A stretch of 64,000 bases of DNA from Sphingobium lactosutens. Lineage in GTDB: Bacteria > Pseudomonadota > Alphaproteobacteria > Sphingomonadales > Sphingomonadaceae. The stretch lies in NCBI RefSeq assembly GCF_013393185.1, contig NZ_QJQX01000052.1, positions 248,001 through 312,000 on the forward strand. The letters are read 5' to 3'. Position 1 is the stretch's first letter. Each line of letters starts with the position of its first letter. The position numbers and the translations under genes were made by a program. Under the pieces are notes generated by a model that was not told where the DNA came from, searched no databases, and saw only the letters and a program-made list of their open reading frames with translations. Positions 50,246 to 57,847 of the stretch are shown here, one piece after another.

Positions 50246-50720
50246 CGACCATGACCTTCCCCGCCATGTCGACGGTAACGGACACGCGCTCGCCTTCGCG
50301 GGCGAGGGTCACGGTCAGAGGATCGGTCGGCAGGCCGGTGCCATCGAAGGCGATCTGCTGGCGGCCATCCTTGCCGACCAGCGCCCGCGTGCCGCCCTTC
50401 CAGTTGGCGGTGACGAAGGGCTTTTCCTCCAGCGGCGTCCACTGACTGCCCTCGCGGCGCTGGAAGCCATAGCCGGAGGCCGATACCCACAGACCCATCG
50501 GGCGCGCGGTGACGACCGCTTCGTCGCGCGCGGCGGCGACGCGCGCGGCGAAGCGGTCGGCATCCTCGATCACCCGGCCGCGCGGGTCGGGAATCGCCAG
50601 GACCACGGCAGCCGAAATGAAGCCGATGATCGTCAGCACGACCATCAGCTCGATCAGGGTGAACCCATTTCCTTTCGGAGATGGGTCAGAGTTCGCTGGA
50701 GAAGATATCGGCATTCTCAT
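50238..50720 (-). CDS. gspH: type II secretion minor pseudopilin GspH
   Basis: A 160-residue minor pseudopilin. Leader ends PSPKGNG|FTLIELMVVLTIIGFISAAV, Phe1 and Glu5 present; mature domain DADRFAARVAAARDEAVVTA and MGLWVSASGYGFQRRE fits GspH. Start is ambiguous: ATG at 50720 (used), GTG at 50729 or ATG at 50714. It overlaps the end of gspG by ~35 bp in another frame. Unlike GspG, GspI and GspJ its leader shows no duplicated RSAEHG block. Confidence 0.87.
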   Translation of the reverse strand: MRMPISSPANSDPSPKGNGFTLIELMVVLTIIGFISAAVVLAIPDPRGRVIEDADRFAARVAAARDEAVVTARPMGLWVSASGYGFQRREGSQWTPLEEKPFVTANWKGGTRALVGKDGRQQIAFDGTGLPTDPLTVTLAREGERVSVTVDMAGKVMVGG

Positions 50721-51192
50721 TCTCGCCACCCGGCTGGCCGTCGGCGCCCAGCGAGCTGATGTCGAACGCGCCCCGGCGACCCGGCACGCTGTAGAGATAG
50801 GCGCGGCCCCACGGATCCTGCGGCAACTTCTTGATATAGCCGCCGCGACGATAGCGCTGCGGCTGCGCCAGCGAGGCGGGCGGGTTCAGTAGCGCCTGAA
50901 GGCCATCGGTCGCCGACGGGTAGGTCAGATTGTCGAGTCGATATTGCTCCAGCGCCTGCTCGATGGTCGAGATATCGGCCTTGGCCTTCTCGACGCGGGC
51001 GGTGTCGGTCGCCGGGATGACGTTGATCGCCACGATCGTCGCCAGCAGGCCGATGATGACGATGACGACCATCAGCTCGACCAGCGTAAAGCCGTGTTCG
51101 GCGGATCGCTTAGAAGAGATGAGGCCGTGTTCGGCGGAACGCCTCAATTCTTTGTCGTCATTCCCGCGAAGGCGGGGGAGTATCTTGCGCAT
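50686..51192 (-). CDS. gspG: type II secretion major pseudopilin GspG with a repeat-derived leader
   Basis: The major pseudopilin, about 168 residues. Cleavage site RSAEHG|FTLVELMVVIVIIGLLATIV, then the GspG-specific ADISTIEQALEQYRLDNLTY and GGYIKKLPQDPWGRAYLYS calcium-site region. The ATG at 51192 has an ideal AAGGAG ribosome site 7 bases upstream, giving a 34-residue leader that begins MRKILPRLRGNDDKE. That stretch is the translation of a family-B REP arm (51156-51177). The leader also holds RSAEHG twice (RRSAEHGLISSKRSAEHG), from a duplicated 15-bp block. A TTG giving a 19-residue leader is the only later alternative. Confidence 0.93.
   Translation of the reverse strand: MRKILPRLRGNDDKELRRSAEHGLISSKRSAEHGFTLVELMVVIVIIGLLATIVAINVIPATDTARVEKAKADISTIEQALEQYRLDNLTYPSATDGLQALLNPPASLAQPQRYRRGGYIKKLPQDPWGRAYLYSVPGRRGAFDISSLGADGQPGGENENADIFSSEL
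51156..51177. repeat. REP-type element, family B single arm (inside gspG 5' end)
   Basis: CGTCATTCCCGCGAAGGCGG with following GG: the same GTCATYCC-core palindrome as at 9883-9965, here as a single arm. It is inside the gspG leader coding region and in frame. Confidence 0.75.
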
Positions 51193-51202
51193 ATTCACTC
51201 CT

Positions 51203-52420
51203 TCAAGCCCCGGTAAGGCTTTGCAACTGCAGGATCGGCAGCAGGATGGACAGGATGATGACGGCGACGATGCCGCCCATCAGTATGATGATGACCGGCT
51301 CCAGCATCGCCAGCGCGGCGGAGGTGAAGCTGTCAAATTCGCGCTCCAGATAATCGGCGGCGCGTTCCAGCATCGTGTCGAGCCGCCCAGCGCTCTCCCC
51401 GCTCGCCGCCAGATAGACCAGCAGTGGCGGAAACACGCCAGCGCGACGCAGCGCGGCGGACAGGCTGCCGCCGCCCCGGATCGCCTCGACAATCTCGTCC
51501 GACGCCTTGCGCAACACGCGGTTGTGCACGGTGTTGGCCGTCAGCGACAACCCTTCCATCAGCGGCAGACGGCTCGCGATCATGGTGGACAGCGTGCGCG
51601 CCATCCGCGCCGCGTGCAGGTCGCGGATCAGCCGTCCCAGCAGCGGCAGCCCCAGCAGCATCGCATCGAAGCGATATCGGAAGCTTTCCACCTTCAGCGC
51701 CCGCCAGAAACCGACGCCGGCCAGCCCCATCAGGGTCAGCAGCAGCCACCAATAGCCGGCAAGGAAAGCGGATATCGCCATCACCAGCCGCGTCAGAAAG
51801 GGCAGTTCCTGCCCGACCGTATCGAATTGCTCGACCACCTTGGGCACGACGAAGATCATCAGCGCCGCGACCACGAATATGGCGAAGGTCGCCAGCACCG
51901 AGGGGTAGGCGATGGCGGTCAACACCTTCGACCGCATCACCGCCTGCCGCTCCATCAGGTCGGAAAGCCGCTCCATGATGGTCGGCAGGCTGCCCGAGCT
52001 TTCGCCGGCGGAAATCATGGCGCGATAGAGCGCAGGGAAACTCTTCGGCTCCGCGCCCAGCGCATCGGCCAGCCGCCGCCCTTCCAGCACGCCGGAATGC
52101 ACCTTGCCCACAATGGCGCGGACATGTTGCTGCTCGCTCTGCTTGCCGATGGTGCGCAGCGATTCCTCCAGCGGGCTGACCTGGATCAGCGTGGAAAGCT
52201 GGCGGGTGAAGAGTGTCAGTTCTTTCGCGGAAAGGCGTGGGCTTCGCAGCGACAGCCCCGCCCGCCTGCGCGCCGCCTGAACCGCGCCCGGCTCCAGCCG
52301 CACGACAAAGAGCTTGCGCGCGTCCAGCCTGGCGCGCGCGTCGTCGATCGTATCGGCCTTGACCGCCCCCTTGCGCTCCTTGCCCGCCGGGTCGATGGCG
52401 ACATAGTCGAACTCAGCCAT
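51203..52420 (-). CDS. gspF: type II secretion inner-membrane protein GspF
   Basis: A 405-residue protein with the tandem GspF domains: cytoplasmic helical domain 1 (LTLFTRQLSTLIQVSPLEES), three TM segments (LATFAIFVVAALMIFVVPKV, YWWLLLTLMGLAGVGFW, and the last VIIILMGGIVAVIILSILLP), and a second cytoplasmic domain (RTLSTMIASRLPLMEGLSL). Platform protein of the T2SS, contacting GspE. The ATG at 52420 (MAEFDYVAIDPAGKE) is preferred to an upstream start in the gspE overlap. Overlaps gspE by 8 bp. Confidence 0.95.
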   Translation of the reverse strand: MAEFDYVAIDPAGKERKGAVKADTIDDARARLDARKLFVVRLEPGAVQAARRRAGLSLRSPRLSAKELTLFTRQLSTLIQVSPLEESLRTIGKQSEQQHVRAIVGKVHSGVLEGRRLADALGAEPKSFPALYRAMISAGESSGSLPTIMERLSDLMERQAVMRSKVLTAIAYPSVLATFAIFVVAALMIFVVPKVVEQFDTVGQELPFLTRLVMAISAFLAGYWWLLLTLMGLAGVGFWRALKVESFRYRFDAMLLGLPLLGRLIRDLHAARMARTLSTMIASRLPLMEGLSLTANTVHNRVLRKASDEIVEAIRGGGSLSAALRRAGVFPPLLVYLAASGESAGRLDTMLERAADYLEREFDSFTSAALAMLEPVIIILMGGIVAVIILSILLPILQLQSLTGA

Positions 52421-53954
52421 CGGCGATGGTTTCCACCTCTGTCGCGTCGCGCCGCGATACACGGATCGCTTCTTCCGCCGTCGTCTGGCCATCGCGCACC
52501 AGCGCCCGCGCAGCCGACCCCAGGTTGGGCGCGTTCAGGAAGGCATGGCGCGCGATCAGCGATTCATCGCCGCCGTCGTTGATCAGGCGGCGGATGGTGT
52601 CATCGACGCGGATCGCCTCGAACACACCGATACGCCCCTTGTAGCCGCTGCCGTTGCACTCGTCGCAGCCGCGCGCCTTGTAGATGATCGTGCCCGGATC
52701 GAAGCCCAGCAGCGCGCTCGCCGACTTGTCCGCCTGCACCGGCTCACGGCAATGCTGGCAAAGGCGACGAACGAGGCGCTGAGCGATGACCGCGCGCAAG
52801 GTCGAGGCGAGCAGGAACGGCTCCACGCGCATGTCGCGCATACGGGTGATCGCCCCCACCGCGTCATTGGTGTGGACGGTCGACAGCACGAGATGCCCCG
52901 TCAGCGACGCCTGCACCGCGATCTCCGCCGTTTCGCGGTCGCGAATTTCGCCGACCATCACGACGTCGGGATCCTGGCGCAGGATGGCGCGCAGCCCCGC
53001 CGCGAAGGTCAGCCCGACCTTGGCATTGACCTGCGTCTGGCCGACGCCCTCGATCGCATATTCGACCGGATCTTCAACGGTCAGGATGTTGCGCGACCCG
53101 TCGTTCAGGGTGCGCAGGCCCGCATAGAGCGTGGTCGTCTTGCCCGAACCGGTCGGCCCGGTGACTAGGATGATGCCATTGGGTTCGCTCAGACCCTCGC
53201 GGAAGATCCGGTCCGGCGCGCCGGTCATGCCCAGCAGGTCGAGCGTGATGCCCGCATTCTCCTTGTCCAGGATACGCAGCACCACCCGCTCGCCCGCCCG
53301 GCTCGGCAGGGTCGACACACGGACATCGAGCAGCTTGCCACCCAGCGTCAGGCCGATACGCCCATCCTGCGGCACTCGCCGCTCGGCAATGTCGAGGCGC
53401 GCCATCACCTTGATGCGGCTGACCACCACGGGCGCGACATGGGGCGGCATCCGCAGCGTCTCGCGCAACACGCCATCCACGCGCATGCGCACGATCAGGC
53501 CCGTCTCATAAGGCTCGATATGGATATCCGACACGCCCTGCCGCGCGGCCTCGGCGATGATGCCGTTGATCAGGCGGATCGCCGGCGCATCATCGGCGCT
53601 GTCGAGCAGGTCGTCGGCGGTCGGAATGTCGGCGGCCAATATGTCCAGTTCGTCAGCACCGACCTCCAGCGATCCCGCCATGGCCGCCGCGCTGCCCTCC
53701 ATCGCATAATGGTCGGACAGGTGCCGGTCGAACTGCGCCGCCTCGACAAAGCGCACCTCGAAGCTGCGCGCCAGATGCCGCCTTACCTCCAGCAGCACGC
53801 GGGGATTGCTTCCCTCGCGCACGGCGATGGTCAGCCGGTCGCCTTCGGGCGGCAGCAGCACCACGCCATGCTTACGCGCGAAACTGTAGGGGATGTCGAT
53901 CGGACGCGGCGGGACAACGGGAGAAATGACGTCACCCTGATCCGTGTCGCTCAC
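52413..53954 (-). CDS. gspE: type II secretion ATPase GspE
   Basis: A 513-residue cytoplasmic secretion ATPase. N1E-like lead (residues 1-120), N2E with SDIHIEPYETGLIVRMRVDG, then the motor: Walker A GPTGSGKTTT (266-275), Asp box ILTVEDPVEYAIEGVGQTQV, Walker B DPDVVMVGEIRDRETAEIAV, His box TGHLVLSTVHTNDAVGAITR, and the tetracysteine zinc domain CQHC...CDEC before YKGRIGVFEAI. All motifs are intact. It powers pseudopilus assembly. ATG at 53954 overlaps the gspD stop. Confidence 0.96.
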   Translation of the reverse strand: MSDTDQGDVISPVVPPRPIDIPYSFARKHGVVLLPPEGDRLTIAVREGSNPRVLLEVRRHLARSFEVRFVEAAQFDRHLSDHYAMEGSAAAMAGSLEVGADELDILAADIPTADDLLDSADDAPAIRLINGIIAEAARQGVSDIHIEPYETGLIVRMRVDGVLRETLRMPPHVAPVVVSRIKVMARLDIAERRVPQDGRIGLTLGGKLLDVRVSTLPSRAGERVVLRILDKENAGITLDLLGMTGAPDRIFREGLSEPNGIILVTGPTGSGKTTTLYAGLRTLNDGSRNILTVEDPVEYAIEGVGQTQVNAKVGLTFAAGLRAILRQDPDVVMVGEIRDRETAEIAVQASLTGHLVLSTVHTNDAVGAITRMRDMRVEPFLLASTLRAVIAQRLVRRLCQHCREPVQADKSASALLGFDPGTIIYKARGCDECNGSGYKGRIGVFEAIRVDDTIRRLINDGGDESLIARHAFLNAPNLGSAARALVRDGQTTAEEAIRVSRRDATEVETIADG

Positions 53955-56161
53955 TTCTTCTCTCCGCTTGCGGGGATTTCGACGGGCCGCACCACGCCGC
54001 TCGACTGGCGGACGGTCGGCTCGATGACTTGCGGCTCGGCAGCCGCGGCGGGCTGCACCACCGCGTCGCCCGGCTGCGGCGCGGCGATCGGCGGCGTCGC
54101 GCCCATATAGTCGCGCACCAGTTCGTCGATCGTCGGCTCGGCCTCGGGATCACGCTGCAACTGCATGCCGCGAATATAGCCATAGCGCTGCTGCGTCAGC
54201 TTCTGCGCATCTTCCTTCGACCGCAGGATGGTCGGCCGGATGAAGACCATCAGGTTGGTCTTGGTCCGGCTCTTGCTGCGCGACTTGAACAGTTCGCCAA
54301 GGCCCGGAATGTCGGACAGCAGCGGGATGCGCTCGATCGTCTTGCGCTCATTGTCGTCGAGCAGCCCGCCCAGCGCCAATATCTCGCCATCGTCGACCGT
54401 CACGGTCGTCTCGATCTCGCGCTTGTTGATGATGAGGTCGCTGTTGCTGTTGCTCACCGGCCCGGCGACGCTCGACACTTCCTGCTTCAGGAACAGCTTG
54501 ATGGCGCCTCCGGTGTTGATCTGCGGCTTCACCTCCAGCTTGATGCCGACATCTTGCCGCTGGACGGTGCGGAACTGGTTGTCGAAATTCTGGCTCAGCG
54601 CCTCGCCGGTGGTGATCGGCACCTGCTGGCCGACCAGGATCGACGCCTTCTGGTTATCCAGCGTCATGACCGACGGCGTGGAGAGCAAGTTGCTTTCCGT
54701 GTCCGATTTCACCGCATTGATGATCGCGCCGAAAATGCCGTTGCCGCCAATGCTGCCGCCCAGCCCAGCAATCGCGCCGGTCGCGCTTTGCAGGCTGCTG
54801 ACCGCCGCCTGCTGGAGCGTGCTCGCCAGATCGCTGTTGGTCTGCGTCTCGGTCGTGGTGGTGGAGCCGTCTGCCGCGACGACCGTCGTCTTGGTCGTAC
54901 CCAGCCGATCGGCCGCCACCGCGCCCGCCAGCGTCAGCAGATTGGGCGAGGCGTTGCTGTAGTTGGTCGCGGCAAAGCCCGTCGACGTGCTGCCGATCAG
55001 GAATTGCACGCCCAGCTTCTTGGCGGCCGCGTCGCTGATCTCGACGATGATCGCCTCCACCAGCACCTGCTCGCGGCGGGTGTCGATCTGGCGGATCGTC
55101 TCGCCCAACATGCGTTGCACGTCGCTATTGGCGGCGACGATGATCGCGTTCGCCCCCTCATAGCGAGTGACGATCGCCGGCCCGCGCGTCGAAATGCCGC
55201 TGCCCGACGAAGAGGCGGAGGAAGCCGCCGCCACCGGCGCAGCGGCTTGCGATGCCGGGGCGCCACCCTGCCCGCCTGCCGCCGGCGTGGAAGACGTTAC
55301 CGGCTGGCTGCTCGACTGGCCGATCAGTTGCTGCAACACCGGCAGCAGCTTTTCCGCATCGGCATGTTCCAGCCAGTAGACGCGGATTTCCGTGCCGCTC
55401 GCCGCCTGCCGGTCCAGTTCGCGCGCCATGTTCGCCAGCCGCGCCACCGTATTGGCGTCACCGCGGATCGCGACCGAATTGCTGCTGTCGATCGGCACCA
55501 CCGTCGCGGCCGACGGCGCGGCATTCTCGCCGCCGCCGCTCGCCACCAGCGCCTGGAGCGACGTCGCGATCTCGCGTGCGCCGGCATTTTTCAGGCTGAC
55601 CATCTGCGTCGCCGAGGTGTCGCGATCGATCCGCGCGATCACCTGCCGGATGCGGGCGATATTATCGGCATAGTCAGCCACGACCACGCTGTTGCCGGCC
55701 CGGTTCGCGGTGACGGAACCGTCCTTGCTCACCAGCGGGCGCAGCGTTTCCAGCGCGCTCGCCGCGTCGATCGAGCGCAGGCGGAAGACTTCGGTGACGA
55801 AGCTGTTGCGGTTCGCCGCCCGGCCGACCCCGCTCGGCTGACCCGCCGCGCCGTCGGCCGGCTGGATGCGATAGGCGCCGCCCGGCGCCGGCACCGCGAC
55901 CAGCCCGTTGGCGCGCAGGGTCGAGAGGAAAATCTCGAAATATTCGGATCGCGACAGCGGCCGGTCGGTCACGACCGACACCTTCCCCTGCACCCGATTG
56001 TCGATGATGAAGGTGCGCCCGGTAACGCGCGCGGCATCTTGGATAAAGGCGCGGATGTCGGCGTCGCGGACGTTCAGCGTCTGCTGCGCCTGCACCGGCG
56101 TCGCGATCGGCGCGGCAAGGGCAAGGGCAAGAGCGGCGGAGAGGAGAAATTTGCGGGTCAT
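53951..56161 (-). CDS. gspD: type II secretion outer-membrane secretin GspD
   Basis: A 736-residue secretin with signal peptide (to ~26, ATPVQAQ). N0 domain (LNVRDADIRAFIQDAARVTG, then VQGKVSVVTDRPLSRSEYFE), N1-N3 repeats (FRLRSIDAASALETLRPLVS, VSLKNAGAREIATSLQALVA, EIRVYWLEHADAEKLLPVLQ) with a low-complexity Gly/Ala/Ser loop in N3 (~290-330), then the secretin domain with VEAIIVEISDAAAKKLGVQF and the conserved VPLLSDIPGLGELFKS region. No S-domain pilotin motif evident and no gspS/pilotin gene is in the operon. Overlaps gspC and gspE by ATGA. Confidence 0.96.
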   Translation of the reverse strand: MTRKFLLSAALALALAAPIATPVQAQQTLNVRDADIRAFIQDAARVTGRTFIIDNRVQGKVSVVTDRPLSRSEYFEIFLSTLRANGLVAVPAPGGAYRIQPADGAAGQPSGVGRAANRNSFVTEVFRLRSIDAASALETLRPLVSKDGSVTANRAGNSVVVADYADNIARIRQVIARIDRDTSATQMVSLKNAGAREIATSLQALVASGGGENAAPSAATVVPIDSSNSVAIRGDANTVARLANMARELDRQAASGTEIRVYWLEHADAEKLLPVLQQLIGQSSSQPVTSSTPAAGGQGGAPASQAAAPVAAASSASSSGSGISTRGPAIVTRYEGANAIIVAANSDVQRMLGETIRQIDTRREQVLVEAIIVEISDAAAKKLGVQFLIGSTSTGFAATNYSNASPNLLTLAGAVAADRLGTTKTTVVAADGSTTTTETQTNSDLASTLQQAAVSSLQSATGAIAGLGGSIGGNGIFGAIINAVKSDTESNLLSTPSVMTLDNQKASILVGQQVPITTGEALSQNFDNQFRTVQRQDVGIKLEVKPQINTGGAIKLFLKQEVSSVAGPVSNSNSDLIINKREIETTVTVDDGEILALGGLLDDNERKTIERIPLLSDIPGLGELFKSRSKSRTKTNLMVFIRPTILRSKEDAQKLTQQRYGYIRGMQLQRDPEAEPTIDELVRDYMGATPPIAAPQPGDAVVQPAAAAEPQVIEPTVRQSSGVVRPVEIPASGEKK

Positions 56162-57003
56162 TGGCCTTGCACTATGATGTTGACGGAGGCGACGGCGGCG
56201 CCACGCTCGACGGTAAGGGACATGCGCGCGCCCGGCGCGATCTTGTTCTGGATGGCCTGGAGATTGGCGACAGGCTGGCCATCGACCTGGGTGATGACGT
56301 CGCCCGGCTTGAACCCGGCGCTGGCGAAGGCCGGCCCCCTGGACATGACGGCCAGCCCGGTGATCCGCCCATTCTGCATCCGCGGCGCGAAGCCGATATC
56401 GCGCTTCAGGCTATCTGCCGTGGGCGAATCCATGCCGGGCGGAGTCGCCGGAGGCGGCGGCGCGGCGCTTTGCCAGCCTTCGCCCGATGCCGGCGCAGGC
56501 GCCGCCGCGTCCGGCGCAGGCGTGGACTGGTCGAGGAAGACCTGCTCTTCCGCTCCGCCCCGGTCGATCGTGACATGGTCGAAGGCGACGGCCTTCAGCA
56601 CCACGCCGGGCAGGATTTCGTCCCCCACCGCAAAGCTGTTCTGCACGCCATCGGGCGTCGCCATGATCGCCGATCCCAGACCCGATCCTTCATTGAGCCG
56701 GATGCCATAGACGGTCAGCGCCAGCGACGTGACGACCCCGCCGCCCTGCTGCTGCGGGGCGCCCGTGCGGAAGAAGGGATCGAAGCTGGCGAACAGGGCC
56801 TGCCGGGCGCTGGGCGAGAGGATCTGCGCCTGCCGCCCTTCCCACGGACCGAAGCTGCCGACCGGTGTCAGCACCACCCATATGAGCCGCACGATCTGCA
56901 ACGCCAGCAGCGCCAGCAGCAGCCGCTCGCCCAGCTTCAGCCAGTCGATCGACGGCACGCCGCCTTTCCAACCCCGGACCTTGTCGCCGAACGGCACGCG
57001 CAT
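56158..57003 (-). CDS. gspC: type II secretion system protein GspC
   Basis: A 281-residue bitopic protein and first gene of the T2SS operon. Short cytoplasmic lead, one TM (LLLALLALQIVRLIWVVL, ~28-45), homology region contacting GspD N0 (TSLALTVYGIRLNEGSGLGS, MATPDGVQNSFAVGDEILPG), a Pro/Ala linker, and a C-terminal PDZ domain (GPAFASAGFKPGDVITQVDG, QPVANLQAIQNKI). The PDZ form, rather than a coiled coil, suggests the E. coli/Klebsiella/Vibrio subtype. The Pho-box-like repeat lies 60-87 bp upstream. Confidence 0.94.
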   Translation of the reverse strand: MRVPFGDKVRGWKGGVPSIDWLKLGERLLLALLALQIVRLIWVVLTPVGSFGPWEGRQAQILSPSARQALFASFDPFFRTGAPQQQGGGVVTSLALTVYGIRLNEGSGLGSAIMATPDGVQNSFAVGDEILPGVVLKAVAFDHVTIDRGGAEEQVFLDQSTPAPDAAAPAPASGEGWQSAAPPPPATPPGMDSPTADSLKRDIGFAPRMQNGRITGLAVMSRGPAFASAGFKPGDVITQVDGQPVANLQAIQNKIAPGARMSLTVERGAAVASVNIIVQGQ

Positions 57004-57062
57004 CTACGGATAGCCCCCTTTGAGTTCCCGCCCGCCTGCTAGGCAACTCTTCTTACTCCGAA

Positions 57063-57090
57063 ATGACATTTATGTGACCATTATATGACA
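57063..57090 (-). promoter_or_regulatory. candidate tandem Pho box upstream of gspC
   Basis: On the minus strand three hexamers with 11-bp period: TGTCAT (57090-57085), GGTCAC (57079-57074) and TGTCAT (57068-57063), separated by AT-rich 5-mers (ATAAT, ATAAA). This is the geometry of PhoB sites (TGTCA direct repeats, 11-bp spacing, on one helix face). It lies 60 bp before the gspC ATG; a weak -10-like TAAGAA follows 7 bases after the last repeat. It is in the divergent spacer and could also act on the dioxygenase gene at 57188. Confidence 0.6.
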
Positions 57091-57187
57091 TGGCACGCAA
57101 GTGGGGGAGGATGCTTGCATTTCGCGGCGTCACGGCTAGCAAGACGGCGAATATGTCCGTGCCGCGCCGCCTTCCGCGAGGTCCATC

Positions 57188-57838
57188 ATGTCCCTTATTG
57201 CCGATAATCCCTGTGCCAGCGACGCCGATCCGGCGTGGATCGCCGCCCATCCGCGCGTCCAGAAAGTGCCCAGCCGCGACCTGACGCTGTTCATCCAGCG
57301 GCATTTCCTGTCCGCCGAAGAGTGCGCCTTATTGGTCGAACGGATCGATGCGGATCGTCGCCCCTCCACGATCGCCGACGCCAATGGCGACGGCTATTTC
57401 CGCACCAGCGAGACATGCGATCTTGATCCGGCCGATCCCTTCATCGCCACGATCGACGCCAAACTCTCCGCCTTTGCCGGCATCGCCCCCGTTCATGGCG
57501 AACCGATTCAGGGCCAGCGCTACGGCGTCGGGCAGGAATTCAAGGCGCATACCGATTATTTCGATCCCAAGGGCGCGGATTACGCCAGATATTGCGCGGT
57601 CGCGGGCAACCGCACTTGGACGCTGATGGTCTATCTCAATGCGCCGGCGGCGGGCGGCGCGACGCGCTTCACCAGCATCGGCAAGACCGTCCAGCCCGAA
57701 GCGGGCAAGCTGCTCGCCTGGAACAATCGCATTGCGCCGGGCGAACCCAATCCCGCTAGCCTCCACCACGGCATGAAGGTCCGCAGCGGGGTCAAGCATG
57801 TCATCACCAAATGGTATCGGGAAAAGCCCTGGGGCTGA
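57188..57838 (+). CDS. 2OG-Fe(II) dioxygenase, prolyl-4-hydroxylase-like
   Basis: A 216-residue soluble dioxygenase of the P4Hc type. Iron ligands H121-x-D123 (AHTDYFDP) and H194 (HHGMKVRSG), and 2-oxoglutarate-binding K204 (GVKHVITKWYRE), are all present in the correct spacing, with RYGVGQEFKAHTDY and MVYLNAPAAGGATRFTSIG typical of the fold. Bacterial members hydroxylate prolines, including in EF-Tu in some species; the substrate here is unknown. Divergent from the T2SS operon; the spacer holds a Pho-box-like site. Confidence 0.9.
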   Translation: MSLIADNPCASDADPAWIAAHPRVQKVPSRDLTLFIQRHFLSAEECALLVERIDADRRPSTIADANGDGYFRTSETCDLDPADPFIATIDAKLSAFAGIAPVHGEPIQGQRYGVGQEFKAHTDYFDPKGADYARYCAVAGNRTWTLMVYLNAPAAGGATRFTSIGKTVQPEAGKLLAWNNRIAPGEPNPASLHHGMKVRSGVKHVITKWYREKPWG

Positions 57839-57847
57839 CCATCCGGC

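Noticed and set aside
54029..56710. 893-codon plus-strand open frame opposite gspD and gspC
   Set aside because: Antisense shadow of two well-recognised T2SS genes.
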